The notes beneath the pieces are model-generated. The model made no database searches, was not told the origin of the DNA, and was given only the letters and a program-made list of their open reading frames with translations. Below, piece by piece: positions 27,382 to 36,261 of a stretch of 64,000 bases of DNA. This stretch comes from Neobacillus paridis. GTDB taxonomy: Bacteria; Bacillota; Bacilli; Bacillales; Cytobacillaceae. The stretch covers positions 38,497 through 102,496 of the forward strand of contig NZ_JAESWB010000115.1 of the NCBI RefSeq assembly GCF_016765675.1. The letters run 5' to 3'. The stretch's first letter is position 1. The number at the start of each line of letters is the position of its first letter. The position numbers and the translations under genes were made by a program.

Positions 27382-28455
27382 ATGAATGAACAAACTTTAA
27401 AGCTTTTTCAAACGTTAACAGAGCTTCCCGGTGCACCGGGAAATGAACATGCTGTCAGGAAATTTATGAGGGAACAATTAACGCAATATGCCGATGAAAT
27501 TGTCCAAGATCACTTAGGCAGTATTTTTGGTGTTAAAAAGGGCAATGACCAAGGTCCCACCATTATGGTTGCCGGCCACATGGATGAGGTTGGCTTCATG
27601 GTTACAGCCATTACTGATAATGGTATGCTTCGATTTCAACCATTAGGAGGCTGGTGGAGCCAGGTCCTTCTCGCCCAAAGGGTCCAAGTCATGACGAAAA
27701 ATGGTCCAATCATCGGGGTCATCGGCTCGATTCCACCGCATCTCTTAGATGAAGCGAAGAAAAATAAACCGATGGAACAAAAAAATATGTTAATTGATGT
27801 CGGTGCAGATGATCGGGCAGATGCTGAAAGAATGGGAATTAGACCGGGACAGGCGATTTTGCCAATCTGCCCATTTACCCCAATGGCAAACGAAAAGAAA
27901 ATTTTAGCTAAAGCATGGGATAATCGCTATGGCTGCGGCCTGGCGATTGAGCTGCTGCAGGAATTAAAGGATGAAACATTGCCAAACATCCTTTATTCCG
28001 GGGCAACTGTACAGGAGGAAGTTGGATTACGCGGTGCCCAAACGGCAGCCAATATGATAAAACCTGATCTCTTCTTTGCACTTGATGCCAGCCCTGCCAA
28101 TGATGCGAGCGGCGATAAATCGGAATTTGGCCAACTTGGGAAAGGGACATTGCTGCGAATTCTTGACCGGTCTATGGTAACCCATCGGGGAATGCGGGAA
28201 TTTGTTCTTGATATGGCGGAGACAAACCATATTCCTTATCAATATTTCGTTTCGCAGGGCGGAACCGATGCCGGCCGTGTACACTTGGCAAATGAGGGAA
28301 TTCCAAGTGCGGTAATTGGTATTTGTTCGCGTTATATTCATACCCATGCTTCGATCATCCATGTAGATGACTATGCTGCTGCTAAAGAATTATTGGTTAA
28401 ATTAGTAAAAGCCTGCGACAAAACAACAGTAGATACCATTAAGTCCAATAGTTAA
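27382..28455 (+). CDS. ytoP: M42 family glutamyl aminopeptidase-like metallopeptidase YtoP
   Basis: A 357-residue cytosolic aminopeptidase of family M42, a two-metal enzyme usually forming a dodecameric shell. Visible metal and catalytic motifs are [11 protein letters not shown] near residue 67, AWDNRYGCG near residue 180, QEEVGLRGA near residue 215, and DASPAND near 238. A late His is in [12 protein letters not shown]. An AAAGGAGCAAA-type site precedes the ATG. A terminator-like hairpin follows, but the next gene may still be reached by read-through. Confidence 0.93.
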   Translation: MNEQTLKLFQTLTELPGAPGNEHAVRKFMREQLTQYADEIVQDHLGSIFGVKKGNDQGPTIMVAGHMDEVGFMVTAITDNGMLRFQPLGGWWSQVLLAQRVQVMTKNGPIIGVIGSIPPHLLDEAKKNKPMEQKNMLIDVGADDRADAERMGIRPGQAILPICPFTPMANEKKILAKAWDNRYGCGLAIELLQELKDETLPNILYSGATVQEEVGLRGAQTAANMIKPDLFFALDASPANDASGDKSEFGQLGKGTLLRILDRSMVTHRGMREFVLDMAETNHIPYQYFVSQGGTDAGRVHLANEGIPSAVIGICSRYIHTHASIIHVDDYAAAKELLVKLVKACDKTTVDTIKSNS

Positions 28456-28461
28456 TTTTTC

Positions 28462-28496
28462 TGGGGACAACTCTTTTGAGTAAGCCCCTTTTTTTA
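28462..28496 (+). terminator. Terminator of ytoP
   Basis: Nested pairs GGGG/CCCC (28463-28466 with 28485-28488) and ACTC/GAGT are followed by seven T. The next gene's ribosome site lies right after. Confidence 0.75.
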
Positions 28497-28514
28497 TAAA
28501 GGAGATGGACAGCA

Positions 28515-29030
28515 ATGAAAATCGTCATTGGATCAAAAAATCCTGCTAAAATTGCCGCAGTTAAAAATAGTTTCAGCCATCAGGCGGCCGAATTCTGTTC
28601 ACTTGATATCCCCTCGGGAGTCAGCGAACAGCCTTTTTCCGATGAAGAAACGATTAAAGGGGCGATTAATCGGGCAGAAGGCGCCCTTCTTGAAGGAAAT
28701 GGAGACATCGGAATTGGCCTTGAGGGAGGCGTCCAGGAAACGAGTTACGGTCTCTTGATTTGCAACTGGGGGGCATTGGCAGCACCGGGGAAGGAGCCGA
28801 TTATCGCCGGGGGCGCCCGGATTTTACTGCCTGAAGAAGTGGTCGGTAGATTGCGGGCTGGTAAGGAACTTGGTCCGGTTATGGAAGAGTATGCGAAAAA
28901 GAAGAATGTCAGTAAACAAGAAGGGGCTGTCGGAGTATTTACCGACGGACGGGTCAACCGTACGGAAATGTTTACCCATGTGATGAATCTTCTTGTCGGA
29001 CAATTTAACTATCACCAAAAGCAGAAATAG
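28515..29030 (+). CDS. DUF84 family inosine/xanthosine triphosphatase-like protein
   Basis: A 171-residue protein of the DUF84 family, related to E. coli YjjX, which hydrolyses non-canonical ITP/XTP and so cleans the nucleotide pool. The start MKIVIGSKNPAKIAAVKNSF and GIGLEGGVQE near residue 74 are family signatures, as is the conserved QEGAVGVFTDGRVNRTEMF near the end. The ATG follows AAAGGAGATGG. I recognise the family but not a settled B. subtilis gene name. It lies between ytoP and the thioredoxin gene ytpP. Confidence 0.85.
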   Translation: MKIVIGSKNPAKIAAVKNSFSHQAAEFCSLDIPSGVSEQPFSDEETIKGAINRAEGALLEGNGDIGIGLEGGVQETSYGLLICNWGALAAPGKEPIIAGGARILLPEEVVGRLRAGKELGPVMEEYAKKKNVSKQEGAVGVFTDGRVNRTEMFTHVMNLLVGQFNYHQKQK

Positions 29031-29174
29031 GATAAGCTAATGGAAAACAGATAGCAATTCTTTTACAACAAAGGTGAAATTCAGCACTGCATTTCGTTGG
29101 ACTAGAAGCAGTTTGACTGCTATGATGTGATAGAACGTTAACAAATGATCAAGGCAATACGGAGGCGTTTTAAA

Positions 29175-29489
29175 ATGAAAAATTTACAATCCATGGAGCA
29201 ATTTGAACAGCTTCGTCAACAAGGAAAAACAATTTTCATGTTTTCTGCCGATTGGTGTCCAGATTGCCGTTTTATCGAACCGGTGCTCCCGGAAATTGAA
29301 GCAGAATTTCCTGACTATGCGTTTATTCATGTGGACCGTGACGGCTATATAGATCTCTGTCAACAGCTTGATGTATTCGGCATTCCAAGCTTTATTGCTT
29401 ATAAGGACGGGGAAGAGCTTGGCCGCTTTGTCAGCAAAGATCGCAAAACAAAAGAAGAAATAGAAAACTTTATCAAAGGTTTAAAATAG
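29175..29489 (+). CDS. ytpP: Thioredoxin-like protein YtpP
   Basis: A 104-residue thioredoxin-fold protein with the active-site motif WCPDC (Cys28 and Cys31) and the expected cis-Pro in GIPSF near residue 76. It is probably a cytosolic thiol-disulfide reductant; there is no signal peptide. ATG 29175 has GGAGG nine bases upstream; the longer frame from 29145 lacks support. The order ytpP-ytpQ matches B. subtilis. Confidence 0.9.
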   Translation: MKNLQSMEQFEQLRQQGKTIFMFSADWCPDCRFIEPVLPEIEAEFPDYAFIHVDRDGYIDLCQQLDVFGIPSFIAYKDGEELGRFVSKDRKTKEEIENFIKGLK

Positions 29490-29496
29490 AACCTGC

Positions 29497-29527
29497 CCTC
29501 CTTCCCTTTTGGAGAAGGAGGTTTTTT
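29497..29527 (+). terminator. Terminator of ytpP
   Basis: CCTCCTTC (29497-29504) pairs with GAAGGAGG (29514-29521), followed by six T. Confidence 0.85.
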
Positions 29528-29574
29528 CCTGTAAAATAGGGAAAACGATTCCTGGGAACGAGAGGGGGATGTAG

Positions 29575-30363
29575 ATGGACAGTCTTAAAATGAAACGTGA
29601 ATTGGAGTCGCGCTTGGCAGGCGAGGATAGAATCATTACTTATGACCGTGAGAAAGACGAGCTGCGAATTGAAAGTAAAACAGCGGGGAAAGGGATTACC
29701 GTATCGCTCCCCGGCATTGTGGCTAAGTGGCATAACGAAAAGGAAAAGGCGATTGAAGAGGTTGTTTATTATGTAGAACAAGGGCTGATGGCAATGGTAA
29801 GCCCTGTTCAATTAACCGATCATGAGAAAAGAATCTTTCCCGTTATCCGTTCCACATCCTTTCCGGTGGAAGCTGAAGAAGGTGTACCATTCTTGACAGA
29901 TGATCATACGGCTGAAACAAGAATTTATTATGCTTATGATATGGGAAAAACCTATCGCTTACTCGATTCCCGGATTATTGAAAAAGAGGGCTGGGAGCCA
30001 CATCGGATTAAGGAAATTGCTTTGTTTAATGTAAGATCTTTGTCAACTAATTTAAAAGAAGATCAAGTTGCCGGTAATACTTTTTATTTTTTAAATACAA
30101 ATGATGGCTACGATGCAAGCCGAATTTTAAATAAAGGTTTTCTACACGACATGGAAAAACAAATAACCGGAACGATGGTTGTAGCTGTTCCGCATCAGGA
30201 TGTCCTGATAATCGCCGATGTTCGCAATGACAGGGGCTATGATGTAATGGCGCAAATGGCGATGAGTTTTTTCACAAGCGGTCACGTCCCGATAACCGCC
30301 TTATCCTTTTATTATCAAAATGGGGAATTAGAACCGATTTTTATCCTTGGAAAAAATAAATAA
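29575..30363 (+). CDS. ytpQ: DUF1444 family protein YtpQ
   Basis: A 262-residue soluble protein of the DUF1444 (YtpQ) family with no established function. Family features include [29 protein letters not shown] near the N-terminus and [28 protein letters not shown] near the C-terminus. In B. subtilis it is followed by ytpR and then sftA; here a terminator and sftA follow directly. The ATG is preceded by GAGAGGGGG. Confidence 0.86.
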   Translation: MDSLKMKRELESRLAGEDRIITYDREKDELRIESKTAGKGITVSLPGIVAKWHNEKEKAIEEVVYYVEQGLMAMVSPVQLTDHEKRIFPVIRSTSFPVEAEEGVPFLTDDHTAETRIYYAYDMGKTYRLLDSRIIEKEGWEPHRIKEIALFNVRSLSTNLKEDQVAGNTFYFLNTNDGYDASRILNKGFLHDMEKQITGTMVVAVPHQDVLIIADVRNDRGYDVMAQMAMSFFTSGHVPITALSFYYQNGELEPIFILGKNK

Positions 30364-30373
30364 AAAATAAAAT

Positions 30374-30398
30374 TGGGACCCGAAAGTGGTCCTTTTTC
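30374..30398 (+). terminator. Terminator of ytpQ
   Basis: GGACC (30376-30380) and GGTCC (30388-30392) pair across CGAAAGT and are followed by a T-run. Confidence 0.72.
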
Positions 30399-30522
30399 CT
30401 TGAATGATTTCCGGATTTGTCCAATTATAAATTGTTTTGAACTATTTCTATAGAATTGTCTCGAAAAAATATCAATTACTGCTAAAATAGAGTAATAGAT
30501 GACAGCAGAAAGAGTGATAGTT

Positions 30523-32850
30523 TTGAGTTGGATCCAAAACTTATTTCAAAAATTAAAAAAAGATGAGGAAGAAGAATTTGCTGAATCCTTTTTTCATAAT
30601 GATAAACAGGGAGATCTTTCACCACTTCAACAATATGATGGTGCAAAGGATGTCGAGGTAAAGGTTTCCTATCAATATCCGAAAAGCAACCCTCTGCCTC
30701 CCGAATTGTTACTCAAAACAAATCCAGAAGGCAGACATAAAGGAAAAAAAGCAAGGCATTCAGAAAAAAGAAAAACTGATCAAGTGGATGATTTGTATGA
30801 TAAAAATGCATTTCCTAAAGAGGAAACACGACTAATAAAAGCAAACAGTTCATTTCATCCAACCGAAATTCCTTCTCCGGTATTTGGATTTAGGCGGCCA
30901 AGAAAAAAAACAGATATTGTTGAACACGAACTAAGTCCTTTTTTTCAAGCTGATCTTTCACCGCTGCCTGAGAATAAGGAATTGGCAACGGAAGTTGTTG
31001 AGAGGGAAAAGGAACAACAGGAATCCTCTCCTGTAACTCAGTGTGTGGAAGAAACTTCAGTTTCGCTTGAGAATACATCGGAGCAAGTGGAAATGGAACG
31101 GGATGCAGAAAATACATATGAGCTGCCTGCTGCGAACAAAGAAATAGTTGCCGAAGCTAACGGGCGGCAGCAAGAAAACAGCAGCGAACCGTTTTTAAAG
31201 GAAGAAAATATTGAGAAGAGAAGGTCAGCGCGGTCAGCAAGACAGCATTTACCCTTTAATGTTTTAATGTTAAAGCAGGATAAGGAAAAATGGGGGATGC
31301 ATAAACGAATAAACAAAATCGCACCTAAACAGGAGCATACCAACCAGCCTGGAGAGGCGGAAAAGGCAGCTATGTCATTTGGACAGATTGAAGAGGAAAA
31401 GGAGCCAGCCGGAGAAATAAATCTGCCAGGCCATTATCAATTCCCTGATGTTAAGCTGTTAAAACCGCCGATTGCTAAAGGGAATGATACCGAGTGGATG
31501 ATGCAGCAAGAGAAGCTTCTCAATCAGACATTAGAGAACTTTAATGTTGGCGCCAGCGTTGTTAATGTTACTCAAGGCCCTTCTGTAACCCGATTTGAGG
31601 TACAGCCGCAGCCAGGTGTTAAGGTCAACAAAATCACCAACCTGAGTGATGATATTAAGTTAAGCCTGGCAGCCAGAGATATTCGGATTGAGGCCCCTAT
31701 TCCCGGTAAACATACGATCGGGATTGAGGTCCCTAATCAAACAGCAAGACCAGTATTTATTAGCGAGATTATTCAAAGCCGTACTTTTCGCGAAACAGCC
31801 TCACCATTAACTGTAGTCCTAGGACTTGATATTGCCGGGAACCCGATTGTTACCGATTTAAAGAAAATGCCTCACGGACTGATTGCCGGTGCAACTGGTT
31901 CGGGAAAAAGTGTCTGCATCAACTCGATCATTATCAGTCTGCTTTATAAAGCCGCACCAGAGGATTTACGCTTGCTGCTGATTGATCCCAAAATGGTCGA
32001 ATTAGCTCCCTATAATCGGATTCCACATCTTGTCAGTCCCGTCATTACCGACGTAAAAGCGGCGACAGCGGCATTAAAATGGGCTGTCGAGGAAATGGAG
32101 CGGCGTTATGAACTTTTTGCTCATACTGGTGTTCGCGACATTAACCGGTTTAATGAACTGGCAGTGGAGCATAAGCAATATTCTGATAAACTGCCATATA
32201 TCGTGATCATTATTGATGAACTCGCCGACCTTATGATGATGTCACCAGCAGATGTCGAAGAAGCGATTTGCCGGATAGCCCAAAAGGCAAGGGCATGCGG
32301 CATCCACCTGATCATTGCCACACAAAGACCGTCTGTTGACGTCATTACCGGTTTAATTAAAGCCAATGTGCCGACACGGATTGCTTTTTCCGTATCCTCA
32401 CAGGTTGATTCCCGAACGATTATTGATATAAGCGGAGCAGAAAAGCTATTAGGACGCGGTGATATGTTATTTTTAGAAAATGGTTCTTCAAAGCCTGTCC
32501 GCTTGCAAGGAACATTTGTATCAGATAACGAAATTGACCAGGTTGTGGATCATGTCAAAGAACAGCGGGAGCCGGAATATTTATTTGAGCAAGAAGAACT
32601 GTTAAAAAAGTCGCAGCTAGCAGAAGGGGAGGATGAGCTGTTTTTTGAGGCTTGTGAATTTATTGTGGATCAGCAGGCTGCCTCCACCTCAAGCCTGCAG
32701 CGCCGCTTTAAAATTGGTTATAATCGTGCGGCCAGACTTATGGATATGCTCGAGCAAAACGGCTACATCACAAGTGCAAATGGCAGCAAACCCCGTGAAG
32801 TGTTAATCACCCAAACCGATTTGGAGATGATTCAAGATTTAAATGGATAA
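30523..32850 (+). CDS. sftA: DNA translocase SftA (FtsK/SpoIIIE family, soluble)
   Basis: A septum-associated DNA pump that clears chromosome DNA from the closing division site. It has no membrane segments, unlike SpoIIIE. An N-terminal region (1 to about 300) is charged and of low complexity. The motor holds Walker A GATGSGKSV near residue 457 and Walker B-type VIIIDELADLMM. A winged-helix gamma domain (SLQRRFKIGYNRAARLMDMLEQNGYI) ends the protein. The start TTG 30523 (MSWIQNLF) is preferred over ATG 30499. At 775 residues it is shorter than my recollection of B. subtilis SftA, with the difference in the linker. Confidence 0.92.
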   Translation: MSWIQNLFQKLKKDEEEEFAESFFHNDKQGDLSPLQQYDGAKDVEVKVSYQYPKSNPLPPELLLKTNPEGRHKGKKARHSEKRKTDQVDDLYDKNAFPKEETRLIKANSSFHPTEIPSPVFGFRRPRKKTDIVEHELSPFFQADLSPLPENKELATEVVEREKEQQESSPVTQCVEETSVSLENTSEQVEMERDAENTYELPAANKEIVAEANGRQQENSSEPFLKEENIEKRRSARSARQHLPFNVLMLKQDKEKWGMHKRINKIAPKQEHTNQPGEAEKAAMSFGQIEEEKEPAGEINLPGHYQFPDVKLLKPPIAKGNDTEWMMQQEKLLNQTLENFNVGASVVNVTQGPSVTRFEVQPQPGVKVNKITNLSDDIKLSLAARDIRIEAPIPGKHTIGIEVPNQTARPVFISEIIQSRTFRETASPLTVVLGLDIAGNPIVTDLKKMPHGLIAGATGSGKSVCINSIIISLLYKAAPEDLRLLLIDPKMVELAPYNRIPHLVSPVITDVKAATAALKWAVEEMERRYELFAHTGVRDINRFNELAVEHKQYSDKLPYIVIIIDELADLMMMSPADVEEAICRIAQKARACGIHLIIATQRPSVDVITGLIKANVPTRIAFSVSSQVDSRTIIDISGAEKLLGRGDMLFLENGSSKPVRLQGTFVSDNEIDQVVDHVKEQREPEYLFEQEELLKKSQLAEGEDELFFEACEFIVDQQAASTSSLQRRFKIGYNRAARLMDMLEQNGYITSANGSKPREVLITQTDLEMIQDLNG

Positions 32851-33073
32851 TGGTTGATGATCATGGTATTGCTTTAAAGCAATGGACAAATAATAAAAAA
32901 TAGATTGCTGACTGCTTTTTGTAATAAAATAGTTTTTATCCATGAACAGTGCTATAATATAAAAATGTGTTTAGCAGGTTTTTATTGTTACGTTGACAAA
33001 AGCTGCATGATTAGCAAATACAGACTGATGTCATATACTGTTTTACAGTATTATGTTGGTTGGAGGTTCATCT

Positions 33074-34372
33074 ATGACTATTTACCATTTTGTGGGGATA
33101 AAGGGAACAGGAATGAGTGCACTTGCACAAGTTTTACACGATATGAAATTTGAAGTGCAAGGCTCCGATTTTGAAAAACACTTTTTTACCCAAGATGCCC
33201 TTGAAAAATCCGGAATAAAAATCCTTCCTTTTCAAAAGGAAAATATAAAACCAGGAATGACCATTATTGCAGGGAATGCTTTTCCCGACACCCATGAGGA
33301 AATCCAAGAAGCGATGAAACTCGGTCTTCCGATTGTCCGCTACCATCGCTTTTTAGGCGATTTCTTGCAGCGGTTTACAAGTATTGCAATTACAGGGGCT
33401 CACGGTAAAACCTCAACAACAGGTCTCCTTGCCCATGTGATTTCCGGAATGAAGCCGACATCGTTTCTAATTGGCGATGGAACTGGTAAAGGAGAAGAAA
33501 ATGCTGAGTATTTTGTTTTTGAAGCATGTGAGTATCGCCGACATTTTCTCTCCTATTTCCCTGATTATGCCATCATGACTAATATTGATTTTGACCATCC
33601 TGATTATTTCGCCAATATTGATGATGTCTTTTCCGCATTTCAAGAAATGGCAATGCAGGTGAATAAAGCTATCTTTGCCTGCGGTGATGACGAGCAGCTT
33701 CAAAAAATTCAGGCAAAAGTTCCCGTTTTATTTTATGGATTTGATGAAGGAAATGATTATCAAGCCAAAAATATTGTGAAGACCACGGATGGAACAAGCT
33801 TTGATGTGTTTATCCGCAATACCTTTTATGATACATTTTCGATCCCGACCTTCGGTACCCATAATGTGTTAAATGCCCTGGCTGTTATTGGCTTGTGTCA
33901 TTATGAAGAAATGAGTGTTGATACAGTAAAGGAAAGATTAACTACTTTCCAAGGGGTTAAAAGAAGATTTTCGGAAAAAAGAATTGGTTCTCAAATATTA
34001 ATTGATGATTATGCCCATCATCCGACTGAAATAAAGGCAACCATTGATGCAGCTAAACAAAAGTATCCGGAAAAAGAAGTTATTGCTGTTTTTCAGCCAC
34101 ATACATTTACCCGGACTCAAGCCTTTCTTGAGGATTTTGCTGCGGCTTTAAGGCTGGCGGATCGTACCTATTTGTGTGAAATTTTTGGCTCTGCTCGAGA
34201 AAATCATGGGAAATTAACGATTAAGGATTTGCAGGCAAAAATTGTCGGAGCGGAAATTCTGACGGAAGATAATACGGCCGTATTACAAAAGCATGATCAT
34301 AGTGTCATCCTGTTTATGGGTGCTGGGGATATTCAAAAATTCCAAGAAGCGTATGAAAAATTATTGGTTTAA
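33074..34372 (+). CDS. murC: UDP-N-acetylmuramate-L-alanine ligase
   Basis: Adds the first amino acid, L-alanine, to UDP-MurNAc in peptidoglycan synthesis. The 432-residue length is normal for bacilli. The UDP-binding start [17 protein letters not shown], the ATP-binding [13 protein letters not shown] near residue 108, and [14 protein letters not shown] near residue 312 are intact. ATG 33074 follows TTGGAGG. A candidate -10 box TATAAT is at 32953-32958 in the 223-base gap after sftA, without a clear -35. Confidence 0.96.
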   Translation: MTIYHFVGIKGTGMSALAQVLHDMKFEVQGSDFEKHFFTQDALEKSGIKILPFQKENIKPGMTIIAGNAFPDTHEEIQEAMKLGLPIVRYHRFLGDFLQRFTSIAITGAHGKTSTTGLLAHVISGMKPTSFLIGDGTGKGEENAEYFVFEACEYRRHFLSYFPDYAIMTNIDFDHPDYFANIDDVFSAFQEMAMQVNKAIFACGDDEQLQKIQAKVPVLFYGFDEGNDYQAKNIVKTTDGTSFDVFIRNTFYDTFSIPTFGTHNVLNALAVIGLCHYEEMSVDTVKERLTTFQGVKRRFSEKRIGSQILIDDYAHHPTEIKATIDAAKQKYPEKEVIAVFQPHTFTRTQAFLEDFAAALRLADRTYLCEIFGSARENHGKLTIKDLQAKIVGAEILTEDNTAVLQKHDHSVILFMGAGDIQKFQEAYEKLLV

Positions 34373-34373
34373 C

Positions 34374-34490
34374 AGAGGCTGACCCAAAAGATGGTGTCAG
34401 GCACCGCAATGGCATATCTAGCTGCTGACCAAAGTAAAGCGTTAGATATAGTTAGTGGTGCTTGCCGCCATTAGGGACAGCCTCTTTATT
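34374..34490 (+). terminator. Long nested palindrome acting as murC terminator
   Basis: A 112-base imperfect palindrome starts one base after the murC stop. AGAGGCTGaCCC (34374-34385) pairs with GGGaCAGCCTCT (34474-34485). ATGGTGTCAGGCACC (34391-34405) pairs with GGTGCTTGCCGCCAT (34457-34471) with few mismatches. An inner ATATCTAGC pairs with GTTAGATAT. TTTATTTT follows. It is far longer than a normal terminator and looks like a mobile or dispersed element used as one. Confidence 0.72.
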
Positions 34491-34597
34491 TTAGGAATTT
34501 TATGTATCTGCTAATTCGCTTTATCTATAAGTATTTTTTTTAATTAATGGCAGGAAAACGAGACAAATAGATGGAAGTAGTATAAGATGATAGCGAG

Positions 34598-34623
34598 GTT
34601 TAGATCCTCAAAAGTTAGGCTAT
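34598..34623 (+). promoter_or_regulatory. Sigma-B-type promoter of ytxGHJ
   Basis: GTTTAG (34598-34603), 14 bases, then GGCTAT (34618-34623) agree with the sigma-B consensus GTTTAA-N12-15-GGGWAW at ten of twelve positions. They lie about 30 bases before the ytxG start. The B. subtilis ytxGHJ operon is known to belong to the general stress regulon. Confidence 0.7.
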
Positions 34624-34654
34624 ACATATGATAGATTGAGGCGGAGGTTTTACC

Positions 34655-35116
34655 ATGCAAATTATTTTATACTTAAGCGTTGCCTTGATAGCTGTTGCGT
34701 TTTTAGTGCTTGTCATTTTTTTATCGAAGACCCTTAAGACTCTTCAGGAAACATTATCAAGTGTTTCTGATACGTTAAAGGGGGTAGAGAATCAGCTTGA
34801 CGGTGTAACACGGGAAACTACCTTGCTTTTACAAAAAACAAATGCGTTAGCTGATGATATTCAGCAAAAGTCCCAAAGCATAAATAGTGTTGTAGATGCG
34901 GTAAAAGAAGTAGGTGAAACCGTTTCAAACTTTAACGGAACATTAAAAAATATTACAACAACGGTTGACAAAAAAGTAGAGGAAAGTAAAGAAAAGGTAT
35001 CACAAATCATTCAATGGAGTCATATCTTCCTGGAATTAAAAGAAAAATGGCAGGAACGAAAGGAATTAAAAAATGAAGCTTATGAAACCGATAAGCGGAA
35101 AATTCACTCTTATTAG
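34655..35116 (+). CDS. ytxG: DUF948 general stress protein YtxG
   Basis: A 153-residue protein with one N-terminal membrane segment (IILYLSVALIAVAFLVLVIFL) followed by a long helical, coiled-coil-like region (LKTLQETLSSVSDTLKGVENQLDG and on). It belongs to the DUF948 family. In B. subtilis it is a stress-induced membrane-anchored protein of unknown mechanism. GGAGG precedes the ATG. It is first of the ytxG-ytxH-ytxJ set, behind the sigma-B-type promoter at 34598-34623. Confidence 0.9.
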   Translation: MQIILYLSVALIAVAFLVLVIFLSKTLKTLQETLSSVSDTLKGVENQLDGVTRETTLLLQKTNALADDIQQKSQSINSVVDAVKEVGETVSNFNGTLKNITTTVDKKVEESKEKVSQIIQWSHIFLELKEKWQERKELKNEAYETDKRKIHSY

Positions 35117-35137
35117 GACAAAAAGGAGCTGAAAAAA

Positions 35138-35599
35138 ATGTCTAAACGAGATTATGATTCACGGGAAACCAACCAAAATCGCACCGGAGATTCAGCGGGT
35201 AAAAGCTTTTTTCTGGGCGCCCTGATTGGAGGTCTTGCCGGGGCAGCAGCAGCCCTTCTCCTTGCTCCTAAATCCGGAAAAGAGCTGCGCCATTCCATTA
35301 GCAGTAACACTGGGACGATTGTCACAAAATCGGTGGAATTGGGTGAAACAGTGAGAAATAAAACCTCCAATTTTTCACAAGGTTTAACCCGTCAATCTAC
35401 AGAGATTATGAATAGAGTTACGGGAAAAGCAGTAAGCGATGAAGCAGCTGAGAATGAATCTGAAACTATCTATATTCCGATTGGCACCTCGAGTAAAAAA
35501 CAGGATGATAAAGGGGCAGTGAATGACGGAGAGATAGAAAGGAAATTAAAAGAAGCTCAAATGGCCTTTGACGAGGAAGAACGGCGAATCAAACTATAA
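35138..35599 (+). CDS. ytxH: YtxH-family general stress protein
   Basis: A 153-residue YtxH-domain protein. One membrane segment near residues 24-45 (FFLGALIGGLAGAAAALLLAP) is followed by the diagnostic KSGKELR and a polar tail rich in Ser, Thr and Glu. In B. subtilis it is a general stress protein; the function is unknown. It lies 21 bases after ytxG and shares its transcript. A strong hairpin follows, before ytxJ. Confidence 0.92.
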   Translation: MSKRDYDSRETNQNRTGDSAGKSFFLGALIGGLAGAAAALLLAPKSGKELRHSISSNTGTIVTKSVELGETVRNKTSNFSQGLTRQSTEIMNRVTGKAVSDEAAENESETIYIPIGTSSKKQDDKGAVNDGEIERKLKEAQMAFDEEERRIKL

Positions 35600-35634
35600 T
35601 TGTAAAAGGTAAGGCCAGTTTAATTGTTAACCAC

Positions 35635-35670
35635 ACGGTGAAGTGATAAAATGACTTCACCGTTTATTTT
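35635..35670 (+). terminator. Attenuator-like hairpin between ytxH and ytxJ
   Basis: ACGGTGAAGT (35635-35644) and ACTTCACCGT (35654-35663) pair perfectly over 10 bp with a TTATTTTT tail ending at the ytxJ ribosome site. It should reduce, and may regulate, read-through into ytxJ. Confidence 0.78.
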
Positions 35671-35686
35671 TGGAGGGATACCAATC

Positions 35687-36019
35687 ATGCTAAAAAAAGT
35701 TGATACGATCGAACAATTTAACGAGATCATCAAAGAGGATTCGCGTTTTTATTTTTTTAAGCACAGCCTTACCTGTCCAATCAGTCAGGCTGCGTACAAG
35801 GAATATGAGAAATTTACGGCAGACCATCAAGAGATTCCTGCTTATTATTTGGCTGTTCAAGATTCCCGCCCATTGTCAAATGAAATAGCAGAGAGGTTTG
35901 ATATTAAGCATGAATCACCGCAGGCGATTCTTTTTTCAGATGGGAAAGCTGTTTGGAATGCCTCTCACTGGAAAATTACCAATCGTTCTTTAACAATGGC
36001 CTGGCAAGAAAATGAATAA
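35687..36019 (+). CDS. ytxJ: Bacillithiol-system redox protein YtxJ
   Basis: A 110-residue thioredoxin-fold protein with a single active-site Cys30 in the TCPIS motif. This is the YtxJ monothiol bacilliredoxin-like family, which is thought to act on protein-bacillithiol mixed disulfides. ATG 35687 has GGAGGG nine bases upstream; the frame can be extended to 35651 through the hairpin, which is unlikely. It closes the ytxGHJ stress group and lies before aroA. Confidence 0.9.
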   Translation: MLKKVDTIEQFNEIIKEDSRFYFFKHSLTCPISQAAYKEYEKFTADHQEIPAYYLAVQDSRPLSNEIAERFDIKHESPQAILFSDGKAVWNASHWKITNRSLTMAWQENE

Positions 36020-36080
36020 AAAATGTCACAACATAAAGGGTTTTGCGATACAATAATTTTATACCATAAATATCTACTTT

Positions 36081-36100
36081 AACGCTTAAAAGCGTTTAAG
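36081..36100 (+). promoter_or_regulatory. Inverted repeat upstream of aroA, shared with permease upstream region
   Basis: AACGCTT (36081-36087) and AAGCGTT (36090-36096) form a perfect inverted repeat. The overlapping CTTAAAAGCGTTTAAG (36085-36100) is identical to the minus-strand sequence before the permease gene (19150-19165). It could be a cre-like operator or a weak hairpin after ytxJ. Confidence 0.35.
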
Positions 36101-36261
36101 AAATAAAGAAAAAAGAGATGACAAAGACATTACTTTCCGTTATAATAAACCCTAATAAAATTGTTACAAAATTTTTAAAATACTTATGAATCCGGTAAAC
36201 CATAATCGATATCTCGATAGATTTGACTATTGTTAAACGAAGGAAAGGATGGGGACGAAAG

